64,000 nt of DNA from Bugula neritina (taxonomy: Eukaryota > Bryozoa > Gymnolaemata > Cheilostomatida > Bugulidae), in assembly GCA_964035545.1 (NCBI GenBank), contig OZ037765.1:29128004-29192003 (forward strand), read 5' to 3'. The first letter of the stretch is position 1, and each line of letters starts with the position of its first letter. The notes below the pieces were generated by a model. That model was not told the origin of the DNA. It saw only the letters and a list, made by a program, of their open reading frames with translations, and searched no databases. Position numbers and translations under genes: made by a program. Shown here piece after piece: positions 24,629-37,400 of this stretch.

Positions 24629-27316
24629 ATGGAGGAGCTGGAGAAATCATTTGACTTTGGCAAGAGAAGCTCATTTGATGCCACAAAAAGCTTATCAAGA
24701 ATCAGGAGCAGCCGTTATCAACGCCGAAAGCACCCAAACCGGTATTCGTCATGGAACAAACCAGCTCCTGACCTCACCATGCAACTCTACCATCCACAGC
24801 CACTTCCAAGGAATAGCAGGGAAGCTATTCAACCCTGGAGATATAAAGCATCCTTCGATACAGCTGAAGTATGTCTTATTGGTCAATGCACTGAATGAAA
24901 CTTTTTTAAAGCTAACGGCAGCTGTAAATTTTGAATATCAAATTTTTCAATTTTGTAGTATATAATATCCGCAACTGCTGCTAACAGTTTCTTGTTTGTT
25001 TTATGAATGAATGTATTATAGATGTATAAAGTTAGTAAAATGCAAAAACAACTACATGAAGTACAATGAATTGTGACATATAACTCTTGTGTGTACGAAA
25101 TATATTTTATGTTGGCTTTTATGGTAATGCAGGTTTGAGAGATGAAGTTCTATATGTAGTAGACTCAGACCCATATAGATAAGGTTATGTAGCAGTGATG
25201 TATTACTACATATGTGGTGTAGATATGTGTATGAAGTATGTTTCAAAGTTTATAAAAAGTAGTAAAAGAATATAGTTTATTTACATCATGCGTGAACTTT
25301 CATAATACCATAGCAAGATTTTAACGATAACATTATAATGAAGTCCACTAAATGTTTGCAGGTGTCCAGCCATATCGGCATAGAGTTTTATGTTAAGGTT
25401 GGTTTTAAGCTCTCCAATAATGATTATAATGTGTATTGATATTGCATGCTGCAGTCAGAAGAAAGGCCCAAAACTGAGACTAAACTATTACCTCAGAGTA
25501 TTCAGAGAGTATTGTTTGGTAAAGAGGAAAAAGAACCTGAAATAGTTGTCACTCCGAGAGTCCTTCGACCTTATGAGGCTAAGATACTCTTTGTTAAAGA
25601 AGGAATGCTGCCTCAGGGCACTTACAGCAACCCCAAACCTCATGACCACAGAGCTGTATGTGTAATATTGTGTTCTTAGAAACATGAGATAAGAAGATAA
25701 TATTCATTTAGATCAAGAGTTGTTCAACCTTGACATCTCTTATAATTATTGGTCAGTGCAAAATGCCTGTAATTAAACTCCTATATCCAATCAAATTGAA
25801 TATATATTGAATAAAATCAATAATAATTTTATAACATATAATAATAAAATCTGTAGTGCCTGCTAGATTCATATCTTACGTGACAAGTTTACAGCTCGTA
25901 AAATGTTGCAAGAGTTTAAAATTGTATAATAAAGTTAAGACAAACAGTTTGCAAAACTGAGTTAGTATGCGTTGCTTCAGCTGACATCAAAAGGTTTTAG
26001 ACATCTGTAGCCCATAACTGCACTGATGACGTAATGTGTAATGTCCGTAGGGCAATTATTGAGACTATATGGTATTCTCAAGGGATGATGTGATGCAAAT
26101 AATTATTGTTCTACTGGAATCATACTGATCAATTAATGAGAACAACAGTTAAAAATTTACTTTTTAGCAATTCAACATACTTACACTTATATGGAAAGTA
26201 TAAAACAAAATTGTTTCTTTTTCAAAATTAGAACGATTTCCTCAACATTTGTGTGTGATTGGCTCATGTCATACAGGAAATGAACTTTTGTGTCGTGCCT
26301 GTCTTTGTAGTATCCATCGTTGAAGTCACTGGGACTACCAGAATTTCAAGTGAATTATGAAAAGGATCCTTACAATCTCAAATTTAAATCAAATAATTTA
26401 GATCAAGGTATTTACTTTATTCTGGAGTATACTGTCTATGGAACATGCAGTCTTGTGATGTAGTAGAGGAGTAGTGCTACCTCCGTAGCTCGTGGGTCCC
26501 TTTCCCACGAAAGACCATAGATCACAAAAAAGCTTGAACTTCGGTATCGTGGCTTTTGAAATTTTCTATAGGGACAAAATGGCAGAATTTAACCAGGGTT
26601 AAATCTGGTATTATGCAATGTCCCAAATTGAGGTTTTGAAACCTGCAGCTTAGTGAGATACGGAAGGAGCACTGCACTTGCTGTTAGCAGGATTTCCTTT
26701 AGTATTCATATTGCTTAAAAAAATCTTAAGCTATATTCATGAGATTGATCAGCTATACAAGCTAATAGTCTGGGAATACATCCACACGTATATATTTTAT
26801 TTCAGCAAGTTTGGGAGCCAAAGTGCATCCAGACTATTTATAGCTTGTAGTATTTTTATTACAAAAGTGAGCAAGTGGAATACATTAACACTAACATTTG
26901 TTGCTATATATCACCACTGATGTTTGTTTCTAGCTTGGGAATGACGCTATCAGTATAAAATCATACTGCTACATTTTCTTCATTACAAATTGAATGCATG
27001 AGTTAAGCAGCCTTGCTTGCAATGTTTATACCGTATTACAGTGTTTGGACTACCAGTAAGTGTTCGAGATATAGCCCCTGGCAAACAACTAGGAGACTCT
27101 GTCTTAAGACAACCACCCAAATGGGAGAAGAAACTGCACCTTCCACATCCCTCATATCCTACTAGAATAATGAACACTACTAGACATCGGCCTTTGTACC
27201 GCTCCCCCCACAGTGCATTTATGGAAAGAGTAGAAACTAAGCTAACTAAAGTTTGGGGAGAAGAAAGAGCTAATGTCAATACAGCTCCAGTTGTAACTGT
27301 GCATAGGACTTCATAA
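24629..27316 (+). CDS. Unidentified conserved-looking protein (4 exons, 270 aa)
   Basis: Exons: 24629-24868, 25455-25655, 26311-26407, 27042-27316 (TAA). Intron phases are 0, 0 and 1 and the joined frame is open. The protein is basic and rich in proline, tyrosine and tryptophan: the first exon carries RSSRYQRRKHPNRYSSWNKP and many YHP/PWRY motifs; the last carries QPPKWEKKLHLPHPSYP and ends in VVTVHRTS. It has no membrane segment, signal peptide or catalytic motif that I can see. Short Pro/Tyr/Trp-rich proteins of this style include several sperm and ciliary microtubule inner proteins, but I cannot match it to one, so no function is assigned. The start is the first ATG after the GTGTGTGA array, and an AATAAA lies at 27486-27491. 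The gene structure is convincing; its identity is unknown. Confidence 0.75.
26473..26673. mobile_element. Possible MITE with 19-bp imperfect terminal inverted repeats
   Basis: The left end AGTGCTACCTCCGTAGCTC (26473-26491) and the reverse complement of the right end (26655-26673) agree at 16 of 19 positions. The roughly 200-base interior is noncoding and less AT-rich than its surroundings. It lies in the last intron of the 270-residue gene. I could not find a clear target-site duplication, so the boundary and even the class are uncertain. Confidence 0.45.
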
Positions 27317-28496
27317 ATGCTTTCTTGCTAAATATTTTCCTTTAGTCTACTACTGATGATCCATGACATTTTCGTGCCTGCAAGTAATTCCTTACATCAC
27401 CCTTAAACTAGATATTGCGTGGGAGATAATGTTTATTGATAACCCCTTGATATTTCAAGTGTTAATATTTGGCATTTTTAGTTTGAATAAATTGAGGCCG
27501 ATAAGGTTTGTACCCTTACAGCACCATTTTGTTTAGTACTGTTAAGCGAGCCCTTATCTACTAGTAGTATAATGTATGTAGTGTTGTGGATATGAGCTCC
27601 ACTCTACACCACGGAACAAGTTGGTGCTGTAAGATTTCAAGCCCTCTCGCTGGCATGCTATTTTTTCTCATAAGACTTGTAGGTAAATTAAATAATTCAC
27701 TTATACCATTGTCAATGTTATAAGTCTCAACGTTATTTTCAGTTCCAGTAGTCAAATACTCAGAATCACAATGTATTTTTTTAAGATGTCAAATCTCCAT
27801 CATATATAATTTTGTACAAAACATATTATTTTGTTAAAATAATTTTCCAAAGCCATTTATAAATGTAAATCAATGTGAATGTGACTTTTATTTTGTATCT
27901 AAACATTTGCGAAAACAATACAAAAGAGGTGTATCAAATGATGCATAAACTTTTTATTATTATTGTAAGCTTTATATTTCCCGAGTTAAGTAGAAGTATT
28001 TGAATAGGAGACTGATTTACCCACTGGAATAAATAGATGTGATACAAATTGTAGGCATAACAAGCATATTGCATATAAACAAATTGGGTTTAATACGAGC
28101 ATAATACTATCACTGGTAAAAATATCAATGATTAATTAAAAAACTCACCAACACTTGGGCATTAATTTAACTTTTTATAAATAGGTATTAACTCTGTCAT
28201 CACATTAAAGATTGTCTAAATTAGTGCAACACAGTTAGCAGAATGGAACATAAGGTTAAGCAGAGTATATAGCAACGCCGCCATGAATAAACTGCAAAGC
28301 TTTTAGAATACAAAATAAAAATAATAACATAAATAGAGAATGCAATATCATCCTAATCACAGAATGGAAGAACTCTAATAGCCAATTGAAGCACAGGCCG
28401 TCAGCAAGCAGAATAAGTAAAAACACTGCTCATCACATAACAAACTGAATCTGGAATGTAAACTATAATCTCAAAGTAAAGTGTGAGTATATAATA
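27317..28496. other. Tail-to-tail intergenic region
   Basis: Lies between the stop of the 270-residue gene and the stop of rhophilin. It contains an AATAAA for the plus-strand gene at 27486. No coding exon or repeat is recognised. Confidence 0.6.
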
Positions 28497-31400
28497 CTAT
28501 TTCTTCCTCAGTGATTCTGAAGGAGACTTCTTAGTTTTAAGAAAAGTTAAACTTTTCATTTTATTTCTCCAGGTGCCCGTCATAGTGTCACCTAACTGGT
28601 GCATGTCATTGCTGCTGCTGCTGCTGTTCATAGATCGAACTGTACCGCTAGTAGTTATGTCTATAGTAGGTTTAGAAGTGGGTGCCATCGGAGTGACGAG
28701 TGTTAGCTCAACACTGCTTCCTTCACTCATTATTAAAGCCTTTATATCCTTTAATTTCTTACATTTGACGTTCACTCCATCAACGGCCACTAGAATGTCA
28801 TCCACCTTCATCCCTTGACCCTGTTACAACACAAAATTTCATTTATATATACCCTAGAAGAGAAAACAAATCCAACTTTTCTACAAAAAATGATATCTAC
28901 TGGACTAAGTTGCATTGCAGATATACATACAGCGCTGTGAAAGTGCAACATGCAGTATGGATGCAAAGACTACAAAAATAATGAGTATTTGTTAGTAGGT
29001 AAGAAACTTAGAAATAAAGAAATTTAGCTGTAAACAGGGCTGATGCTAACCACCTTTGAAAGTTGACAAACAAACTACTACTTGGCAAGAAATATTATTA
29101 GATGACATCCTGGTTAATCTTTGTGACCTGCAACAGCCTGAATCTATCCAGCAAGAAAATGCATGTTTGTACATATTATTTCTTAGTGCGCAGAAAAGTG
29201 TGTAGCTACGTGAAATTATGAGGGTGAACTAGCAGCGCTACTATATCTACCACCACAGAAGCTTAGTAATATATACCGTGGAGTCTAGGATGGCATTTGT
29301 CTGTCACAGAAAATAACAACATATAAAACCTTTAAAACATCTAGTAGAAAACATTTCTATGTAGCTGATAAGATTGTGACAATAACAACCATTGCAAATT
29401 ATAGCTTTTTATCAGTTCATTTTAGTTAATTTTTACACATCAGCAAATTATGACCAAAAATTGAAGTTAGCTCAAAATTTATGAAACTTTACTATATAAA
29501 GTAGTTTTATGTGTCGATTCTAACTATGCATAGCAAACAAAGGCTGAGAGGGGGTCCTGCAACGTCATTGTCATATGAGTGAAGTATATCTATATGGACC
29601 GTGATGAAAAAACCATCATGTTCTATATATACAAATTTACTAAAACATCAAGCAAACCATAGAAAATCAAGCAAAATTAAAAAAAAAACCTTGACTATTA
29701 CTCGTAAACTAGAGATAGCGAGTGTGTACTAAATTAGCGAGTGTGTACTAAATTAAGTAAAATCATCCATTAACTATCACAAGTCTAAATGTAGGCTAGA
29801 ATGGTGAGCATATAACCAGAAATTTGACAGGATGTAGTAGCTGTGCAGAAGCGAGTGCAATACCTGGGCAGAGCTATGTTCTTCAACCTCAATCACCACA
29901 CTTGGTACGTCACCTTTAATCGTGAACCCAAACCCATTCTTCTCATCTTTAGTGAGCTTCACAGTGCGAGGAGATGTCCATTCATGTTGAGCAGAGAACA
30001 CCGATATTGGGCCCTAAAACCAAGACAGATTTTGCTTTATGATCAACACATATCTATATATTTCATTAGAAGTAAATAAATGAAAAATACTTTTTGTTTA
30101 TCTAATTAAATAAGTTAACCTTATATTTCAGACACCACTGCATTCATCTCCACCTCTGAAGATGGATATAGTAATATTTGAAAAATCAGGTTACTAGCCC
30201 TGTAAGCCTATATTTAACCTACATGTTTACATTTATATTAATACTGCATTTAGACTAATGTGGTGCTCTACGGGTTTAATGCAAAATATTTTTATTTATA
30301 TGTAGTGATGATTGCAGTTATAGATAATGATTAAACGTAGATATGTTGTAGAAGTTGTATTCTCCTGTCTTCTAATGTAGCATCAACAACTCCAAATATT
30401 TACCACATCAGAAATCATTCCTCTATGCAGACGGCAACTGTCTAGACAATTATGCTTACCAAATCAGCAAAGAAGTCTTCAACTTTAAACTTTGAGAAGT
30501 CCGAAACCGTTATTTGAACAAGCTGCGTCGATTTGGGTACTATTGGCGTCGCTGACACAAAGATGTCTTCGAAATCTCGTTCATCGCTGACTTTATCCAG
30601 CAGCATCTGTGCACTGTTATAAAGCAATAATAGTTAGTGGATTGAATTTAGACAAAACTGTGAACTAACTGAGGGAACTGGATTATACCACAATATTGTT
30701 GAGATAAAAAATAAATCAATGACTATGAGACGAGGGATAATCTAACACAACTGCATGCAACATTTTCAAATATAACACTTGCAATGGCAAGAAGGTTCAC
30801 AATTTTCATTTTTTTGTATATTCTCCAACAAAATATTTCACAAATTATAAATTTTCATATTGTACGTTGAAGACAACAAAGGTCCACACAGTAACTTACT
30901 TTTCCTGAGCTGTATGTAGCACGTTGAGAAAAACGTCATCATTTGACCTGAGCATACGACAGAAGCTGTAGTCTTTCTCTGCCGTTTCGTTGAGAGAGAT
31001 GACATGATTGAGGTGTGACCTGCAGTACAAACGCTGTCTGGCCTTGTCTTCTGTGTATTGTATGTGCTTGCTGGACTTGGCATCTCTCTTGGTCACCTTC
31101 TCTAACATCTCAACAATCTCATTGAATGAAGGCAGCAACTCTGCATATAACACAAGTATTCGATGAACAAAGCTTATAAAAACAGTCCATCCAACAGCTC
31201 AAATAGTAATTCTATTGATATATAAAACAATAATTATCACACTGAGAAAGTTTCACAACATATAATTATATGGAACTTCAGTAGTGTATCAAAATAAAAT
31301 TACCGGCATTTATTCTAAGCTTGAATAAAGCAAATACAATTTCAATTCAGTATAAAACATGCATAGTCCAAGTGTGTTTCATTGATATACACAGCATCAC

Positions 31401-34400
31401 ATCTAGACATACAAACACTTGAGTTTATAAGTGATTGGTAAAATAATATGAGAAACACAGGCTAGTATCAACACATAATTTACTACTTTTTGCTTTGATC
31501 CACTAAATACATGATTGAACAAAAGAAGACAATAACTAAATTACAGAATTCAAATTTCAAGAGTAATGGCCAGTTCAGACTGTTGCTGAAATAAATTTAG
31601 AAAAAAGATATAATTTAAAAAGTACTAGAAAGTTGTTCAATAGCTGCAGTGTGAATAGGGCATAAGGCTCACCTTTACTAGTTAGAAGAGCTGAGGCCAA
31701 GTAGTAGTGCGCCATAGCGAGATAGTGATTGCACTTCATGATAGTTATAGTGAGCCAAGATGCGGGGACGTCATTCCGGACAGACTTACTGGAGACTGCG
31801 TTGTGCGTCTCCTCGTACATGCTGGCAACCATAGCAGCTTCTTGCGAGAATACAACACAATCCGAAAACTTTGTTGACGGTCCCAAGTTTAGAATCATTC
31901 TCTCATAGACGCATTCCTGGGCTTGTGACTGCAGATACACAATCATATGCACAGATAACATCTTACTGATAACAAAGGCAGCCACCATCCACTCATTGAA
32001 TTGACGGAAGTAGGCGCAGCTAAATAGGTGCACGATTGTGAAATCATCTTTTTGTCATGTGCATTAGAACCACAAAGCAAAATATTTTAGTTGTATATAC
32101 ATGATGTAATAGCCTTTTATTACTTATAAAATACATTTTAGGGCTAGTTAAATTACCTATAATATAGAAATTTGTATACTCCTAGGAAGTATTCTTGGGT
32201 CTCGAAAACAAGTTGAATTATTCAACTAGATCACTAGACAACTATTATATTATCTAATGGCTAATCATTTTAGGTTGTCACAAATCCATAGCCACATTTT
32301 TCTGAAGTGAGTCAATTAAAAGGCTAAAAGTGCAATTATTACTAAAAGCAAGATAATAGCTAAAGTTAAACTTTGATGTTTAAATTTCTGTGATTTAGAT
32401 TTAATTTATTTTTAGAAAATAATTACAAAACATGAATTTGCACGAGGTTTTATTCAAATAGCCTAACTCTAATTGACATCAAAGGCAAGTTAGACCTGTG
32501 ACGTGTGTTAACCCTAATGTAACAAATGATCCTAGGCTATAACTGAATACTAGGGCAATGCTTGTATTTTGTAATGCAAATATTAGGATGAAATACAGAT
32601 CAAACACAGAAAACGCATTGTATAAAACTGATAACAGATACAAAAAATATAAATGTATATTTAGCCATTTATAGTAAAAACAGGAAAACATATCTTATGC
32701 ACATGTTGACAAATAGGAAGATTATCTATGTTTGATTGATTGAAAGCATACAATTTTATTGGAGATGTGATTATTTTACATGTATGCATGTCTATTATAT
32801 CGTAGTATATCGATTACTACACTAGATATATTCATTATTAAAAACTGGAATGGAAAGTAAAATGTTAAGTGAGCAGTATGAACATTGAATAATAAAACAC
32901 AAAACTTCAGCACACCTAATACAGTAGAATGTAGAGTACATACCAACATTAGCTGAATGAGCAGTGTCAATGTGTCTGTACTCATGTCTCTGCTAGGGGC
33001 GTGTGTAAACCTGTCCCGCAGATATTTAAGTACACCCGCAGATCTTTGGTAATAATCAATTGCTTTGTCTAGGCCAGACACTGAGCCTCGATCCTAAATA
33101 TAGTTACAAATATTATTACATATATTATATTCAGTGAGACAGGAGTACACAACTCTCAACATCACGAGGTATACATGATAATATATTAGATATGCGATGT
33201 CAAGACAAATTGGCAGAGTTTCAACATGACTAACAAAGCACACAGTGTAGGTGTGCACAGTAAAACTTCGTCTCACACTGCCATCACTGTTATCTCTGAT
33301 AGATACAAAACTGTACACTTGAGGCTGTTAACTGTTTCTATAGGCAGAAGATAAGGGGTAAATGGACCCCTGCTATGGCGTTGGACAGTAGAGATAAGAT
33401 CAGTTGAATATATTACAAGTCTGTATGGCTGTAATAAGTGGCTATAATAACTGCATGTTATGCAGTAAAACTCTTAGCTCAGCAAACTTGAAGTACTTGT
33501 TTAACAGACAAGTTACTCTTAATCTTGTCATAGCAATGGATAGAAAGAAGGGGGGGGGGTGTCACACTATGAAGTAAGCACAGTGGAGGCCAGGCTATGG
33601 AATGTTTCCATAGAAAAAGCTATAACAGCCATATTATATTAATTTATAAGTATAATGACACAATAGGATCCTTTATACGCACCTGAGCAGTACCCAGCTG
33701 TGAATATAAGGCACCAATGTTGAAGAGCACACTACCTTTCTCATAGCCCAGTGTTTTCTGAGTTATATGCACGCCAGTAAGAGAGTCGTACCTGGAGAAC
33801 ACAGGCTATGCATTATTATACAACACAGCAGTTGCCAGATTATATAATAGTTTATATAAGCAGGTAAAAATAATAAATCTTCCAGTCTTTACAATGACCG
33901 AAAATGTATCATTCCAAAGTATGAAAGCAGATAAATTGGCAAAAGTTAAAGTGACACAGTAGTCTATGACTACCAGCAATGCCAATTTTACGAAATAGAA
34001 TTAAACGTTATCGGATCCAATTCTGCCAATTTACAGCATAACTATTAGATGTTAGCAAACATACTACCAAACAGCTATGAGTCACTTCATATTTCTCTTA
34101 AACTGCACAGCATATTATACATTAAACTGTAGAGTATACAGAGACAGGCACACACATGGGTATTATACACTATCTATTACAAGATGTGCTATTGCAAAGG
34201 CTTCCCTATCAATATTATTATTCTACAATCAAATAGGGAAGGGATTTTGCGAGTTCAGGTTTTGTAGTGCATCATTCATAAAATGAAAGAGCGAAATTTC
34301 TATTAACATAAAGGTTGCTATTCTATCAAACATGTAATTCATATTGAATAAGCTGTTATTATAAAGAGCTGGACTAGCCACTAATAACCATGTCTTACTA

Positions 34401-37400
34401 GCATACCGCTGCATCTATTACTGGTTACAGCATTCCCACAGCATATTAACATTCAAGGCATAATTATAAACACAGTTGTTGATCATCGCAAACATTCCTC
34501 CAAGAAATCACAATATTGTTGTGTCATTTCTACTAGATATTATCTGAGTTGTCTCCACATAGTCACATGACCTGTCTGCCACACTCTACAGTCAATACAC
34601 TGGACAGCTTACCAGGTGAAATACACGGGAACAGATCTGCCTGGGGGGTAGAATCTCTTCTGTATGAGACCCAACTGGTTGTAGTAAGTAATCAATAGCT
34701 CTATGCCAGCTTCACTTCTCTCTGGTGTCCGTATGGCCTACAAGGGAGGTGGTGTATTTATTGTGCTGTCAGAATATAGGTGAGTTACTGCATGAAGTGG
34801 GCATATCTAACATAACTCTGACAAACTGGCTAAAATGATCACCTAGCCATTGCAGTAATTTACTCTAAGAAAAAGATACACTAACACCCAGAGAAAGTGC
34901 TATAAAGGAAAAAAACTTGCATTTTAAACTTTGGTTGTTTAATAATAAATCTTCATTGGTTAAAAGATAATTAAATGTAACTTCAAGGTTTCTTTAACCA
35001 TACGAGTTATTTGAAAAACATGTATGAAAATATATATATTCATATATTTAATATCTGAGTCCCATGGAACATTACTAGAATAGAATCATGATTCCAAGAC
35101 CCTATACTAGTACAGGGTAGTGAGAAAAAGTTACCAAATTAAACAATTTGAGCTTAAATAGTATTCCTTTACAGTTTACATACTATATTTAAGAGGTTAA
35201 ATAAATTTAACAACTTAGAAGTAATAGTTAGGTAGCCAAGCCAGTTTGTACTACAGGATACAGAAATGAGACACTATAAGACACTGACAAGCTAACTTCC
35301 TGGTTAATTGTATAACTAGCTGGTGGAATGAACCAACCAGGTGAGTTTACTAGGTGAGTAAATAGCTAGCTACTGACAGTTGTATTGTATAGATATAGAT
35401 AGAATATATGCACAGAGTAAACATATGAATCACCACCAAGTCAAATCCAGGAAATAAAATTCACCTATTAAAATATTTATAATGGCAGATTTGTATAGAA
35501 TTTTTAAACAAATATTGTAAAATGAAAAGTAAAAGGCAAGTATAATGAACCATAATATTTACAATATGTAGAGTTCTCCCATAGGGAATTATAGCCATAT
35601 GTTCATTAGATACTGAGCGCAGAGGTGTAAATCCATGCATAATTATGTAACTGTATGTATAATCATTACTATACAATATATTGCAGTCACTTATGTACAT
35701 AATATTAATATCCATACATTAACTATGTACACAGAAGGACTCAGTGCACTGAATTTGCACACACTGTGTGATCATACAGAATGATAAGATACTGTGAGGT
35801 AGTCATGTACCAACCTTTCTCAGGGCATGCAGTTTGTCAATATGCTGTGAATAGAGACTTCCAGACTCAGAGTAGTGTTCTTCTATGTAGTCCTACATAT
35901 ACAATGAAACATAACACAATACACTACAAACTTGACACATCCTCAGAACCAATTGCACACATGGCATGCATATAAAATTCAGAAATGAATTTGCTTTATA
36001 AATGTTATAAATTTTAAAACATACTTTTAGCAGCTTTAACCCAAACAATCAATGAGCCATCACTAGAGATGTCAAACATTTCATGATGGCTCATTGAGCA
36101 AATATTTTAAATACAAATTTTCAAAAAATAACTTTCGGTCATTGAGATGAAAAATATTATTCTGAAGATGTATATTACATGCAATATGATGCTGACTTAA
36201 GCGATCAATAGTGCTGACCTAACAGATACTCAAAACACCTGCATAAAAGTTGAGTGTACTCTGAGGTGAAGCAATTAAAACAGCTGTTCAACTCAACTTA
36301 CCATGAATACTGTTTGAAAGTTGGTGTCGTTGGTTTCCTTTAATCCAAGAGTTATCATTGGTACACTCTGACTGCTGCTGCAAGGTAAGACATCAGTAAA
36401 TTAGATGCTCAAAATATCCCACAGGATTTGCAATAAAGAGCAAAATAGGCGTAGGGCCACACAAAGTAGAGTTCTGCACAAGTGAAAAGTTGGTCTACTT
36501 TGTGCGAATTTCATGCAGTCAAAATGCTGAACGAACATTGCGGAAAGTTTCTTGGGCAGTCATTTAACTGGCTGTTTGATAATTAGCGAGCCCTCTGTTC
36601 ATGTTTCAATTTTACATTGCTATTCCAAGCAATTTTGCAGTATTGAGAATAGCGAGTGAGATTTAAAAATGAAATAATTTATATTGGGGCAGTAAAACTT
36701 GAATTTCGCTTCGGCTGACAATGGATGTAGCTTTCGAAGCAAATTTTCACGTATGTAGAATTCCGCTTAATGCGACCTTCCTATGCTAAATTGATTTTAT
36801 ATCATTTATGCCTCAACGGTTTGATGAATTGTTTTCTATTCGAAAAATTAAATAAAATACCAGTAAAACAAGCGATATATGAGCTACGAAAAGAGCAACC
36901 ATGTAAGATCAAAGGAAATGATGGGGTGAGTGAACATGTATAATAACACAGGCAAATATGCAGCTTTATTGCATAAACCACTATTATACTGAAATATAAT
37001 ATAAACATGATACAATAATAAACATGATGAACAGAGTAATAGATATTTGATATAATAATACATACTGCACAATGATATAATATCAAATATCTATTACAAT
37101 GATCAGCTTTCTCAAGAGAGTTCTTAACCTTGAGAGATAGATATTATGTTGATGGAATGATAAACCAGATGAGTGATTTGACATACACACATCCTATAGC
37201 AACTGACTTAGATGTTAGACAACAAAGACAGCTATTGTGTCATAACACATTTTTATCTAATATTCTAATATAAAACAAATGTTTGGCACTTCTTCAGTTG
37301 CCTGCGAAGCACCTGACTTTCCTGTCAACATATTCAGACAAGCTTTGCTATGTTGAAAACACTACTTCCAACTTTTCAGGGAAAATAAATACGAAAGCAA

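Noticed and set aside
24546-24965. 139-codon plus frame beginning MCVCVCVR
   Set aside because: It starts in the GTGTGTGA repeat and overlaps the well-supported first exon of the 270-residue gene in another frame.
36802-37086. Minus-strand 94-codon hydrophobic frame
   Set aside because: Lies in a rhophilin intron, rich in Tyr/Ile/Cys as expected of AT-rich noncoding DNA, and includes the hairpin at 37036-37097.
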